A stretch of DNA of 64,000 nucleotides from Pipra filicauda. Lineage: Eukaryota > Chordata > Aves > Passeriformes > Pipridae. The translations under genes were made by a program, and so were the position numbers. The DNA lies in NCBI RefSeq assembly GCF_003945595.2, contig NW_024104318.1:62001-126000 (forward strand), read 5' to 3'. Positions 35,923 to 50,012 of the stretch are shown here, one piece after another (position 1 is the first letter of the stretch; each line of letters opens with the position of its first letter). The notes below the pieces were generated by a model. That model was given only the letters and a program-made list of their open reading frames with translations, ran no database searches and was not told the origin of the DNA.

Positions 35923-38900
35923 GGTAAAAATATTCTTGGAAACTCTGTTGGATATTTCCCCGGGGGGGGGAATATAAAATAACAACCTTTCCATTTTTAC
36001 ATAGCTTTGTGATACAGACAGGGAAGGTGGTGAAGCTCTTTCTCCCCCCCTCTCCCAGTGTACACAGCAGCAAGCTGAACGTTTAAGTGGAAGCTTCAGC
36101 CCTGCTCCTGGTCTTTGCTTAGAGCATTACACTCATGCGCCAAGTTCAATGTTTAAACAAAACACTGATTTGTTCCTTTAGCAAAAGCTATTCAACAGGA
36201 TAAGAACAAAGTGTGTTGATTTTCAGTGAAGATTTAAATAGCAGCATATGTTCTCACTGTTTACTCTTCTGGGGAAGATTTTCACACTGGAATATTGACA
36301 GCTCGGACTCTGACCTCAGGAGCATCTCTCATGGTTTCAGAAGGGATCTCTGAACTTTTTGTGTTTGAACAACTAAGACAGAAATCTAGCCCACATTCCA
36401 GATGTTTCCCACTGCCATAAGACTACAGTGGAAGCCTGTTCCACTGAAATGAACAACAAATCTTTTAACCTGAGTGAGACAGGGATTTCACTAAATTATT
36501 TCTACTATCTGCAGGCTCAGTGGTGATAATAATTAACTTTAAAAAAAGTACACTCATATCCTCTAAGTTTGGTACAAATGAGAAAGACACCTAAGTGACT
36601 TTGGCATTTCAAAAAATGTCACCTGTTCTTCTCATACAAGTGTAAATTATAAACAAGTTTTTCCTATGACTTTTATAAAGAACAAACCCACCACATGCTT
36701 CACCTCTCTAAAAATACACCAGATTTTAAGTGAAATTACAGAAATTGCTTGACCAAAACACTGGCATTGTAAAATTAGCCAGATGAGAATTCATGGGTCT
36801 GTGTTTTTCCTAAATAGGTTCAAACAAAATCTCTAAGCACCGTGAAGCCAGGTTTGAACATGGTTTCACTTGAATGAAGAATGCAGACAGCCTGCACTGG
36901 TTTCCCTGTAAGGTACCAGAGGATGTCCCTGATCTCTGACTGTGGACACAATCCATTCTTTGTGCACTCTCCCTTTGAGTTTTTGTAATTTCAGGCTCAT
37001 TCTTTGTTTAGATTCAACACCTTTCAGTAGTCTTCTCTTCTGTTCCTTCTATTATTTTCTCAAAAAATAATACTATTTAAAACTATACCATTTTAGCTCA
37101 CCAAGTGCCTCCAAAGAGTGGAAATAATTGTCGACAAATATCATTGTTAATTAATTGGTAGAGGTGGAGAGAGAAGAATAAGGGTCTTGTTGAGATTTCT
37201 ATCAGACCCAGGAGTACATCTCCACTTCAACCTTTACTTGTTTTGTCAATATGTAAGTGTCTAAAATGTGCAACTCTCTATGCTATGTTATAGCATAATA
37301 TTTCAACACAATACCTTTAGGAATTTTTTAAAAATTTATCAGGAAATCCTTACAGATTCCTGACAATCCCCTGCACTTGTGCACTATCTGTTTCCAATTA
37401 GCCTGTTGAACAGCACACAGAACTTGAGCTCCAAGAAAAAGGACCTTTATAGAAATCAATAGCAACAGTTAAAGACAAACTGTGCCATCTACACTGTGCA
37501 TACTTCTTTAAGGATTACATAATGAATTACTATTAACTGTTAGCACACAATTGTTGGCCATTAACCTAACTGTATTGCAAGAAAATTATCATATATGGAA
37601 TAAATTAATCTTCTTAAATTACTCCAGTGAATACTGAAGGGTTTGTACAGTCTTCTTTCTCTTTTGCCATGGCACTGCCAGAGCAACACGGTATCCTTTG
37701 TACTTTTGACCAGTGTGTCTCCAGTCAGGTCTATATTCCTACCTGTACCAGTCTAAATGTGGCACATGCAGGAACTAAGACTGCAAGAGGCGTGAAGGAA
37801 AGCAGTCTGTGTGCACTCATAGACCACTAACTACATTTACATCATTTGTTGTGTATCTTCTCAGTGACGGATAGTTTCACATTGAAAAACATTTTAAAAA
37901 AATTTTCCCTATTTTATTGCCATGCACATGGTAAAAGAAATGCTAGAGGTATACCTCAGTTTGGTACATGGTTTATCTGGCTATCACTTATACTCAGAGG
38001 CAGACAAGCCTTTGACATTACCATTTCACTGAGAATTAAGGAAAAAAGCAGAATTTTAAAAGAAATAAAATTATTCCACAATGAATGAAACACTCAATAC
38101 CTTAGATATGTTTGATGCCTTATTTTTCTTTTTCACTTTGCAAGAGCTTAGGCACACACAGAACTCTACAGTAGGTACTGTGAATTTCAGCTACTGCAAA
38201 ACTACTTCTGGAGGCCAGAAAGAATGACTTCAGCTAGCTATTCTGCCCTTTCACATCACACATGATTATAGATTTCACCCGGTAGTTTCTATATCAAGAT
38301 CAAACTTAAAATTGAACAGCATTTCTTTGGGAAAGACAGTCAAGTTTTAAAGAATTCAGTAACATGTACTCAAGGAAAAAAAACCCAAAACCACAACCAA
38401 AGGTACAAAATCAAAGGAGAGCTGTTAAAGACCTCAGAACATGCAGCTCATTCCAGTATGCCCAAGGCAACATTTACTTTTACCTGAGCAGCTTGGGGCT
38501 TATGCTTATGTAGTTGGTTCTTCAAGTCCCTCTGGGATGTTATTTCCACAATCTCCACTCCTTACTCCAGGAGACACATAGATGAGCTCTGAACAAACGA
38601 GTGAGCATGACCTATATCAATGGCATCAAATTCATTCCTTTGGTATAGGTATAAAAAGGACATGTCCTTAACTTAAAATGTTAAGGGATTTGAAGCCAAG
38701 CCTTTTGGTTTTAATTATTCAGACATCCTTAAAATATTTAATTGATGACATTTCTTGTGAAAGGAGAGACTGAAGGTAGACTGGAGAGAACTGTGCTTTC
38801 CTCTCCTCCTCACTTCACAAAAAAACTCTGATAAGTTATTTATTATTGTAATTTAAGAGCAACTATCATCTAAAAACTAGAGTGTGTCTGGACAAACAGT

Positions 38901-41900
38901 TCTGGATTTCTCATAAGGCAGTTCAAAGTCATAAGGATCCAAAATACCATCATTCCACACTGAATTCCTGAAATGATTCTATGATACTGGAAACATACTC
39001 TACCAAAAAAAAACTATTCCCAAACCAAGCTGTCATAGTGTGAATTATTTAAATTTGTTTCAATATGCTTTGTGCTATTTTACACACATTTCAATCCCAG
39101 ACAGTAGGTAACACTTAGTGGAGAGAAAGCTGTGGCAGAGTTCAGAAGGCCTCGTGCCATTGCTGGCCCACCAAAGGATCTCAAATATGCCTCATTAGCA
39201 TACCCCTCTTCTCCATTGGTGACAGCAATGCTCCAGAAAGCAGAGTTTTCCAAGCAGAGAGGAAAAGAGAAAACAGCAGCTGTTTTACCTTAAATATGGA
39301 AATTTTTCTTCCTGCTGCTCAGGCAGACTCCAAATACACTTCCCCCTTCCCCCAGATAAAGGTTTTATCTATGAATTGCATCACTCAAACACTGAGATTC
39401 GAGGTGTTTTTTTTTTACTTCACAGCAGCCACAGACAAGCGGGAACATTACAACTTTCAAAGGGAATGTTTGTATTTTAAGCTCAGCTGTATGCTACAGT
39501 CTTTTTAGGTTAGGTCACTCAGAACAGGGGGTGCATATGGAGGGGGGAATAACAAACATTTTTTTACTGTCAGTTGGAACTGAAAGAAACAGCATGAAAA
39601 GAGGCAGCTTAGCTATTGGTTTTGAAGCGATGGCATTTGTCTGTGAGCGCACAGCCTACGAGAGGCGACAGGTTCTAAAATAATGGTACTGTAGCAGGCA
39701 CTGAAATGTAAAACATATGTCACACTTTTCCCTGCTTGCAGTGAGGTTTAAAATATTTATAATGCTGCACCTTTCTCTGAAAGCTTTCTGCAGCATTCCT
39801 GGGTTCACGGGCAGGTGAACCGTCTTCCTAGAACTGCAGTGTTTATGCAGATTCGTTCCTCAGCATACAAAGAAGGGAGCGAATTTTAGGGTGCAAAGGC
39901 ATGGCAAAGCAGCAGCCCCCAAACAGCTATTTTGTCAGCATGCATTCATCCTGACACAGTGTTTGCTTCCTCAACAGGATTTTCTTGTTTTAAGCTACAG
40001 CTTCATTTACAACACAGGCTGAGGTACTGATATTATTACTCCACTAATTTCTCAGAAAAGTGTGATCTAGGGCTTCAAATTCAGTAAAAGGAACACAGAG
40101 CATTTTTGTGTCTCTGTGCATCCATTGGCAAGGACAAAAAGCTAAATTATATGCTTTGTTTCTTCTTTAATGTTCTGTAGTGTACATTTGATTAGCATTG
40201 GAGAGGAAATTATTTTTGAGAGTAAAACTAAAAGGGAAATAATCTATTTTTTCATCTAAGGAATTAGAGGATCTTAAGAACCATCTGCTTACAAGAGATT
40301 TGAACTGTGGACAAACATATTTCTCTAACACCAAGCTGCAAAAAAATAAAGGGTTGGCTTCTATTCACCATGCATACAGAAAGGTTCAAATTTCCAAATT
40401 AAAAACCTTTTTAGTAGCTGATGTGATAAAATTTTGGCATCCAAAAAATCAGGAAGTCAGTGAAACAGAGGCAGGTAGGACATATGTGCAGTTTCATAGG
40501 AATACATTGCTTGAAACCAATGTACTTTAGAAACATCAGGTCTTAAACTTTCAGGAAAAAAAAATGATCAAAAGCACATTCTGGCACCTCTCATTTGTAG
40601 CAGAGACCTGATTTGACCTGTATGTAGAAGGTCCTGATGCCACAGTGAAACGTTAAAGCACACATGACTCGGCACTGTGCCTTCCAGTCCTTGAAGGTGC
40701 AGCGTCATTCCTCAGCTCCTCCACATCACAGGAGAGAACAGCTGGCTGCAAGGGACAGCCACACTGTCCACACATATCAGGTGTCATCTACCAGGCACAT
40801 CTCCTCCTTGGTCAGCTTCCCTGCTCTCTCTACCCATTTGAATTGTCCAAAAAAGGCCAACTTGTTGAAAGACAAAGTCCTGCAAGACTGTGTCTCTCTG
40901 GAATAATGAATAAAAATCATAAAATATTTCAAAAGTTCTTTTTGACCAGTTCTTTTTAATAGCCAGGGTCATTTTTTCCTCTTTTTTTTTGTTTTTCATA
41001 AATACACAAGCCCCTGTAAATGTACTTTTAATAAGATCTGAGATGCTCACATATTCACCTTACATTAAATTATTACTCATTTCTTTTAAATAAAAACCAA
41101 ACCAGAATAACCACATAACTTAAGGCTCATGATAACAATCACGTGAATTGCCAATACTACTACTAGATTTGCAAAGTTTTATAGTTTTAGCGATGTTTAC
41201 ATTTTCTCTGATACAGTAAAAATTACTAGAGAAGAATTTTGCTTCATTAAGTGCTATATATGAACCAGCCAAGAAAAATACTCTAGTCTCTCCTTTAATG
41301 TTTCCCATCATTTTTGATGCCTGAACTCGATGAGAACCTTAAGTCACAACTTGGCACTGCTGCTCTGTGTGAACATAACCCATCGCACCTGGAGCATTGC
41401 TGTGAAGCCAGTGGCAAGAACATGACATCAAATTAGGACTTCCCAAAATCTGGCACTCAAAGTTATTAAAAATCAGACAGATATTTTGCCTACAACCCAT
41501 TGTTTGGAATGGATGAGGAATTACCAGGCAGAAGGCCCTGACAAAACATGCAGATACAATTGCTGTGTCTGTACCTGACTCAATGCTGAGCTGGCACTGG
41601 ACACTCTGCAACAGAAACAGGTGAAGCTGAAGAAGTAGCTGTTTATTGGCTGCACACACAGCACCCAGACATGCATGTCCTCATGTCAAAGTAGCAAGCA
41701 ACTTTCTGCCTGTGACAGTGGTATCAAAAAGCTAAGTTTAAAAAGATTGCAGCAGCACCAAGAAATTCTGTGGGCCAATCCTCCTCCTTATGCTCTCTGA
41801 TATAAACATGACTAGGCTGGAAACTGCATTTTCATCCCAGTCACAACATTGGTTATGTTTGAGATCAAAATGGTCGTGTGTATGAATGATAAAACTTCTT

Positions 41901-44900
41901 GAAATCTTCCTATAAATATTATTGTAGAAAATGAGAATACACAATTATACTCTATACCATTATATTCTGTACAGTTTTGATTAATTTTCATGTGACTCAG
42001 TGATAAACAATCCTATCTAATTACCTTATCTAATAAAACATATATTAATATATATTTTCATCTTAGATAATTTTAACTCATTTTTGCCCCATTCAGAAGA
42101 AAGTAATTCCAGTTTGGAGCCTGCAATAAATATTCAAGTTTCAACAAAACTACACTCATGGTGGAATTTTTTTGTATGAAAGTGCTCCAACTAACTGAGT
42201 GTTAAGGTGTCAGTCAAATTTCAACTTCATCTTTTCAGTTTTAATAGTATTATTTGCAGGTAAGGAACGTTGTCCTCTATGCAGGAAATGGGATTAATTT
42301 GAAATAATCTGAAATTAACTTTAAAACATAATTTGGTCTACATTCTGTCTATAGTTTGTGTAAAGAAAACCCCATGAACTCAATACATGTAAAGTGCATA
42401 CACTTCTTTAAGAAACACATAACTAAATACACATGATTTCTGCGTAGCTAAAAATGATGCAACTTTTAAAACCAAATTCCCTTAATTTGTTACTTTAATT
42501 TGCCATCTCAATAGTTAACCTGTGAAGTTCTTATCCTGTTGTTTGCTTGGTCATTTGCATCATTCAGAAGTGCAGACTAGACCTTAAGACAAGTTTCAGG
42601 TAACCCACAGAATCTAAACTGTAGTGCAAGATACAAAGCCTTGACAGACCTTCATCAGTGATTTGGAGGATGTATGGATCTCACTAAGAATAAAACAAGA
42701 AGCAATTTTTCTGTGATTCCTTGTTCTGCTTTGCTTTCTCTTAGTAACAAGGGAATTAGCAAAAATTGCACAGGTTGCTTCAGAGTGGCACATGTAGATG
42801 TTATTGCATTCACTTAGAAACTGTGTATTAAAAGTCTGATCAGATTTATGACTGAAATGAAACTCACAATTAATTTAAAAGAAATTTTAGCTGAGTATAT
42901 CACATCACATTTTATACAGTTTTGCAGCTCCCTAGATGGCACAGTGCTTCCTTGACAGGCTAGAGAAAGCAGATGAAGTGGAGCTTTCTGCTGCCACAGT
43001 GGAGCAGACCTGGCAGGTCACCTGTTCTCACAAGGTGAGGTGATCCCTGCCAGTCAGCCTCAGTGATGGGCAGGGTTTTCCTTTCACTCCCTTGCTGCCT
43101 GCAATCAAAGAAATAGTACTTCCACACTCTGAGACACCAAACAGAAAAAAACAGGAATAAGGGAATGAAATAAATGTGTGTCCCAGCATCCGGACTAGGG
43201 AACATTGTACTAATGGGAGCAGGGGAAAAGCTCTAGGAAGCTCCAAGTGAAGACTGGTTTTCACTATACACATTAGACTCAGAGGTAAATGACCAATATT
43301 AACACAGATATTAAAAACACATTCTACCTTCCTGTCTGAAAGCCACTGGAAAGGGCCCCTGAGCAATTCCTCTTTATTTTTGTGTTGCTAACTAGAGCCA
43401 AGGGGGTTATCTCATCAGGTTTCATGAACAAAGGTAGGATTTTATACATATAAGGAACACTGCATAGAAAATGTAATAATTTCCAACAGAAAAAGAAAAA
43501 CTAGGCAGAAAATTATGGACCAAGTGTCTTGGTGTAGCTTCTGTGTATGATGAAGAAGAAAAAATTAGGTCACTCCCTTAGTAGAGCAAATTATGTGCAA
43601 CAGATCACTAATTAGGTACAGTTTTGTTTCTCACATGTTTACAGGTGTTAGTCTGCAAAAAAGGTAACAGCTTCCTATTAAAATGTTCCTGATTTGAAAA
43701 AGGGAAAATAATAATGTTAGTGCTGTGCTCCTCTAGACAAGAGGAAATGGGTGGAGAAGGAAGTTGCATAAATTTAAAAAACACTCTAAGCTTATTTATC
43801 CTATGAGCAAAATTCTGTACTGTTCTTATCTGTGAATTTGAGGCCATGACTGAACTTTCAACATTGCATATACTTCTGTGCAAAATTCTGACTGTTGAGA
43901 CAGGTATGGAAACTTGAGCATCATGGATATATGAAAACAACTGACAGGCATTTAAATATGTAAAAAATATTCACCGAACTGTCTTCATCTGCTTATATCT
44001 CACTTCTGCCTAAATTCTGCCTGACTAGAGGCCCAAAAACGGATTTAAATAAAATTCAAATATCCTACTGAATTTAATAAGACCCTTCTCAACTTCCAGA
44101 GAAAAAAAAATTCCTCATAATAATTCTGATCTTTTAATCATACCACATTTTTATGCACCACTTTTTGTTGGGCCCCAACAGTACCAAAGTTACTGAAATA
44201 TCACCAGAAAAGTATATTCAAAGATGAGCTGGGACACATTCAGTGGAGCACTTATCACCATCAAGATTCCATATAATATTTAGCCCAGTACAACTCACTG
44301 AAGTCTGTATTAAACTTAGCCAAGCATCGAAAATGTTATGTGTAAGAACCAAGACCATGGAAATCTGCTCTTATGAGATGCTAATCATCTTTAAAGAGCA
44401 ATAGCCACTCCATACTCAGACACTGGCTACCAGCAGCCTCTTGTTTTCTAATAAAAAAATAATAAAAAATTAAACACTTTTCCATTTCCTCATTCCACTT
44501 TTTTGTGTTCTCCACACAGCACTTGTATGAACACCTACTTCCTTTTTTTTTTAAATTATACTTCGCTTCAGCTAAGAATCAAGTTCCTAAAGATCTTTTT
44601 AAGTGCCTGGTTCTGTAATAATGTTTACTAAACCATTTCCTTCTCTCTTCAGTGAATTACTTCTGGTGCATGGTAGCAATTTGGACAGCAAGCTATGCAG
44701 AAGAATTTTTGTAGATAATTAGCTGAGAGGATATTCAGCAGAAGTGGGTCATACTATACTTGTTCACAGATGGTTCAATAGAATGGATTTCAGCACATCC
44801 ATTTCTCTAAGTGCATAACATTTTGAAAGAGGAAAGAAAGTGGAAAAAATATTTTTAGAGGTTTAGGAAATGTTAAAGAATATATCCTTTTAGTCTAGGT

Positions 44901-45910
44901 AGATAATAGGTAGACAAAGGGTTTGACACATACAGTGAAAACACTTCATTTTGTATCAGTAGACAAAAAAGTGACCTTTTAGAAAGAAGACACTTACCAA
45001 GAAGGAGACAGTGAGACATCACTGCAGATACAGACTTACACCATCTTACGTATTTGTCAGCGAAGTATGACCACAGTTGTCATTTATCTATACATACATA
45101 TTATAGCTACAAATATTACTTATTTACTTATCTGATAGCACCATGTTTAGGCAGTGCACTCATGGGGCACAGGTTTGACTCTGGCTTGAAAGGAAGCTAC
45201 TGCATCCAGTGCCATTTCCTACTGCAGCAGGACTGCATCACCAACCAACCCACATTTGAAGTCTGACAAAAAGAATCACTACAGATTCACTGTAAATTCA
45301 AAAGCAAAGCTCTTCATTTTCCTAGGATAGCTCCACATGTGGATAAAAGACACTACAGAGCCCAGTGACAAACATCAGAAAGATACCAGGAGAGAAGATG
45401 CAAATAGCTGAGCTATGAAATCCTTCAAGAATTATTGCCAGTCTTCAAAATCATCTATGGAAATTCAAGGACTTTACAACACTTTGGAGTCCAATCTCAT
45501 TAGTAACTTGGTATGTTTCTCCACAAATGTGATTATATCAGTGGCATTAAAAGATGGAGAAATGTTTCTGTGGCATTTGTTGTAGAAACATAGTAAACCT
45601 ATTTTCTCCTAGCAACAAGAAGCTGACATAAAATTATCGTACACTGGACAAGATTTACTTCCAGATCAGGAGAAACCCATAAACTTTAGCCTAACTCTGC
45701 CCTCAGAGTATTACAGTGGTCACTGATGTTCATTATGCAGTTTTTCCATTTCAGAGCTCAGACTCCTTTGAAGACTGTTTGCAGAGAAAATTCTATAGAT
45801 GGAAATTAATGATTAGTGGCAGACATTAAATAATTTTTTCCCTATAAGATACACCTCTAACAGTGGTTTGTTACAAAGAAAGGAAGGTTGGAACAATTTA
45901 CTTTTATATT
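35923..45910. other. Long unique non-coding stretch, no gene seen
   Basis: About 10 kb of AT-rich sequence. The longest frames are 112 codons (43028-43366, minus), 110 codons (43608-43940, minus) and 106 codons (41339-41659, minus); none shows a domain I know. The part around 39600-40030 is less AT-rich, with scattered CpGs, and could hold conserved regulatory DNA, but the sequence alone cannot show that. A faint CR1-like phrase near 42650-42700 is too weak to call. Confidence 0.45.
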
Positions 45911-45954
45911 TATCTACACGAACACAACAGGATTCTGTTGTGTTTGTGTAGATA
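45911..45954 (+). repeat. 20-bp inverted repeat, 4-base loop
   Basis: Arms 45911-45930 and 45935-45954 are complementary at 19 of 20 positions. The exception (G at 45920, T at 45945) is a G-U wobble in plus-strand RNA, so a plus-strand transcript would fold into a fully paired 20-bp stem with a GAUU loop. The stem and loop are shorter than those of a typical animal pre-microRNA. No terminal repeats of a transposon flank it. A template-switch (snap-back) mutation is a simple origin. Confidence 0.93.
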
Positions 45955-48634
45955 TACATATTCATTGATATTACATTTTGTCCAATATGAATGAAAAAGG
46001 TGGTCTAACTCTTCAAGTAAATAATCAACAAATAATATCTGTATTAATTGCCATGAAGTCCTTGATCATTAGGTTCAGTTTTTTGCTCACTACACCTTTC
46101 CTACTTAAAGAGCACTGTCACACAATAGCTACCTTTGCATCCTGTACAGAGTTTTATTCCAGATAATATCCTATCAAATGAACTTGCTGTAGTAGGACAA
46201 TATATTCTTCTCAGGTACATGCAGTGTCAAAAATCAGTGTGTAAGCTGGGACTGAACACTTCCACAATGTCTGCATTAAGATGTTATAACTTCACTGTTT
46301 GACATTTCACTGTTCTTACACTGAAACATATATTAATTTACCCTTTCCAACATAACTGTTAAACGACAAAAGATTGAAACACATGAGGCGGGAGGAGGGA
46401 GGAAGCATGCCTGCCAGATCAGCAATTTCAATTCCAGGACAATAAGACTGAGACTTAGAGCTGCACAGAAACAGAATGAAACATTTAAAAATCTATAAAC
46501 CAGTGATTTAACAAACCATTAACGAAAAGGAGGCATCTGATTATATAAAATTGTCAAGCAGATGCCAAGAATGCTGTTATGGTTTCCAATCATTTACTGC
46601 CTAAACTTCTCTCCAAAAGCTCTCCTAAGAAGCTCCAAAGTCTAGTCAGCACAGAGCTTGTGAAAAAATCTGAGGAGGGGAGGGGGAGTTGAACATGACA
46701 CCAAACCAAATCAGAAAATGTCACCACACCCAACTCATCATCTCTTTCCAGTATTTTCCACTTCTACATTACAAGAAAAAAGATATTTTAGCAACACAAA
46801 GAAGAAACACTTAAATCCAAAAGGATTGGTTCAAGAAGGTAGGAATTAATGAAACTTAATTTGTCACTTAAGGTAAAAAAGGGAAAGCAGCAAATTAACA
46901 AAAAAGTAACAGGCTAATAATTCTGTGAAGAGTTTGACTATTAAAGTTACTAATAATGCTTAAAATTCACCAGTCAATCATCTATACAAATGTTAGCAGA
47001 ACATGGATATGAATCTAAGATTTAAATAAAATCAGCTTTCAGTGAAACATCAATCCATAATCACCTATAATTGTTTCAAATATTACACTCTGAATTGTTT
47101 TAGAGATGGCTAAGATGCAATAAGGCTGACAGCTTGCAAAACAAATGATCAGTGTATGCATTAGGCCTGGAAGTTGCGACTTGCAGTATAAAATATACAT
47201 GAAAGTAGGAAGAATTCAATCATTCACCATTGCATAATTCACAGCATTTGTCTGCTTTTTGTGTCATGGTTTGTATCTTGTAGAGGACTTTGCATAATTA
47301 TGTACATAGTACAATGTGATGAAGTTGCTATTCTGAATTATGTGTTGGTGCACTATGTAAATAGAAAATCCATAGTAAGCCACAATCAGTACAAAGAAAT
47401 GAATCCTACACATTCACCTCATGTGTTCCATACTGATGTCCAGGCAACTCACTGAAAGGCGAGAGAGACACACCCCAAATACTGAGATTCAGTTGTGTTC
47501 CACACCGAACTTGGGAGCCCAGTTCTTCACTTGTTGTCCTCCTCTGTTGGACTTTATTCCCTACTTTATGTCCCTCACCAGAAGTTCTTCATTTTATGCT
47601 ATGCAGTAGTCTCCTATCTGCCTTTGCGTTTCAGGAACTACTCTGCAGGGTAAGAATGCCATATTGCTCATGGCACATTTATTCCAAAATAGGACTTTCT
47701 TTCCCTAGTTTTGTAGAGCTGTATTTCAAACAACTCAGCGTATGAGAGTGAACACAGTATGTTACACCACATAGGGGAGTAACAGTCTGCAGTCATGTTC
47801 TCATTCTCTTAGGAGAAATAGGTCCTTCATGGACTGCTCTTTCCCAAGTAGGCATGAGCTTAATTTTCAAAAAGCATTGACCAAAATTTTGCCTGAATTT
47901 TGCTGTCCCACTTGGTGCACATAAAACAATATGATAGGAAACTGGGTGTTTTCTTTCAGAAAACATCTAGATGATTCATTCTAACAATGTCCCTAGACAG
48001 TCATTCAGGGTTTAGTGAATGTATTTCATCTTACATCAAACATATTAGGAATAAAGGCACGTGCTTTTCACAGTTTAAACCTGACTCATCTCACTTAGAG
48101 TTCCACCTATTGCAACTCTTCACACTTCATCTTGGCAGTTAAATAACAAGAAACATATACAACTGGATGTAAAGTGCCAGTGGTATTTTTAAGCGCCACC
48201 TTTCATCATCCCAGAGGTAGGGGAGGAGAAGTGTTCTTCTTTCAGTTCTACTCCTTTATGCAAGATGAATGGAACATATTAAATTAAAGAGAATAAACAG
48301 AGGACCTGCTAAAATGATTTGTGGCTTGCATGATGCACAGGATCAACTCACTATTGCTTAAAAGTAATGAAGTCAAGCAGTGGAAACAAATTTTACATAA
48401 AAGCATTTCATGGTCTTACAAGCAGTAACATCTGATAGACAATGAAGAGATTCAATACAAGCTGGCCAGGATTATTTAGAGCTCAGAGGCCTTGGATCTC
48501 TCATGGGTCAGAAAGAAAATTCCTCTATATTATGAGACGCTTTAAAGCAGCTCAAGAATTATGCCAAGGAAAGGGAAAGGAGGGAAGAAGATTATCTCAG
48601 TTTGTGTTCACAGACAAATAGGAAGGGACTGCAG
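45955..48634. other. Unique non-coding DNA, no gene seen
   Basis: AT-rich sequence with only short frames (64 codons or fewer). A purine-rich patch (GGCGGGAGGAGGGAGG) lies near 46387. No element was recognised. Confidence 0.5.
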
Positions 48635-48668
48635 TTATATACAGAGCCCAAAGGGGCTCTGTATAAAA
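48635..48668. repeat. 12-bp perfect inverted repeat, AAAG loop
   Basis: TATACAGAGCCC (48638-48649) faces GGGCTCTGTATA (48654-48665) across a four-base spacer. Two further base pairs form outside a single mismatch. A strong small hairpin, possibly from a local inverted duplication. No factor site is assigned. Confidence 0.92.
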
Positions 48669-49977
48669 GTATGTGGAAGTATTCTATTTTTTCACAGATA
48701 GTTTTCACTCCCTTGTGTCGATCATGCACAAAGTGCACGTTACAAGAAACAGCAACGCTCAGAGAACACAGGCTGCTCGCTGCTGCTTTGTGAAGATGCC
48801 ATTCAGTGTGCACAACTCCATACCTACTTTTTTATTTAATGTTTACCTATTCTTTCAGTTCTGCTACCATGGTCTGCTGCTGAGTGATGTTGATCTTAGT
48901 GTCTTGACTACCTGGAGTGAATTCCATTGCAAATAACCTATTCTCCTGTTGCTTAATGCAAAGCCAACAAAAATGCAAGCACTTGGTTTCCCACTGTTGT
49001 CAGCTGCTGTTCTGGGGAGCTGTATGAGTAAATCAGCTCACTTCCCAAAGGATAAGAACTCCCATTGCCAGATTTTTCAGAGGCTTTAGGGACCCACTGA
49101 AGTAAAGGGAGATGTAGAAGGAGGAGGAGTATGAGAAAAGAAGAAGAATGGTATAATATATTCTTTACAGTTTTATGTCTTTCAAGAACAGTAGAAAGTA
49201 TCATGTCTTGAACTGACATACTATATGAAAGGTCATTATATTTCATACAGTCATCCCCCGCTACTCACTTGTGCTTTGTTAAAGCTTATCTTCGAATTCT
49301 GATACAAGAATCCATCAATTCTCATGGTATTCTATGCAAAAGGATAATCACATTATCTGAATGATAGATAAGAATGGATCTCTACAATGTACACAAGCAG
49401 TTCTAACACAGACCTGGCAGCACAGAACTCTATATATTAGCCACTATTTTTGCAGTGCCTTGAACATGTTTCACAACCCATAATGAACCACAGGGTGCCT
49501 CTGCATTCTATTAACTGCCAGTTACTGCACAGATATATCTAGGCACCTATCCAGAGGCACAGAACTACACTGCTGAACTATTGCTGTACTACAGGAAACA
49601 TCAAAAAAATAAATGTCACCTACCGCCCACCGTGTCCACTGAAATGCTATGCAGTGATAGCAATCTACTTTGGGAATTTATTTTCATAGTTTCTCTCCCT
49701 GATGTTCACATATTAGCTACTTCAGGAATAGTCTGCTACACTCAGTGCAACTTTGGTATACGAAGATGCTGAATGCAGCTTTGTTTAAAATTAACTAATT
49801 CATGCCTGTAATTAAATCTCAAGGCCTCAATTTAAATACATGAAATCATATGCAAAACTGTTATAGATAGATTACTTGGAAAAACCCCTAAAATTAAAAT
49901 TAATGAAAATGCCTGCCAAAAACTTGCTTTCACACATAGGGATGACTCACAGAGAAGACAGGTGTGTGAGAAAATAG
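48669..49977. other. Unique non-coding DNA, no gene seen
   Basis: AT-rich sequence. The 97-codon minus-strand frame (48953-49246) has a Leu-run from a CT-rich stretch and no recognised family. Confidence 0.5.
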
Positions 49978-50012
49978 ATACATATATACATATATATGTA
50001 TATATATATAAA
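49978..50012. repeat. (AT)n / ATAC microsatellite
   Basis: About 35 bases of alternating AT with ATAC and ATGT interruptions, ending in five uninterrupted TA units and AAA. It contains the palindrome TACATATATATGTA. Confidence 0.85.

Noticed and set aside
39600..40060. Conserved regulatory element
   Set aside because: Less AT-rich sequence with scattered CpGs is suggestive, but conservation cannot be judged from one sequence.
41339..41659. 106-codon minus-strand frame as a small protein
   Set aside because: Cys- and Leu-rich composition without any motif or domain I recognise, and of chance length.
42640..42710. Phrase resembling the CR1 segment before the reverse transcriptase active site ('cttcatcagtgatttggaggatg')
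   Set aside because: The similarity covers only about 25 bases and does not continue into a FADD-like block, so it may be chance.
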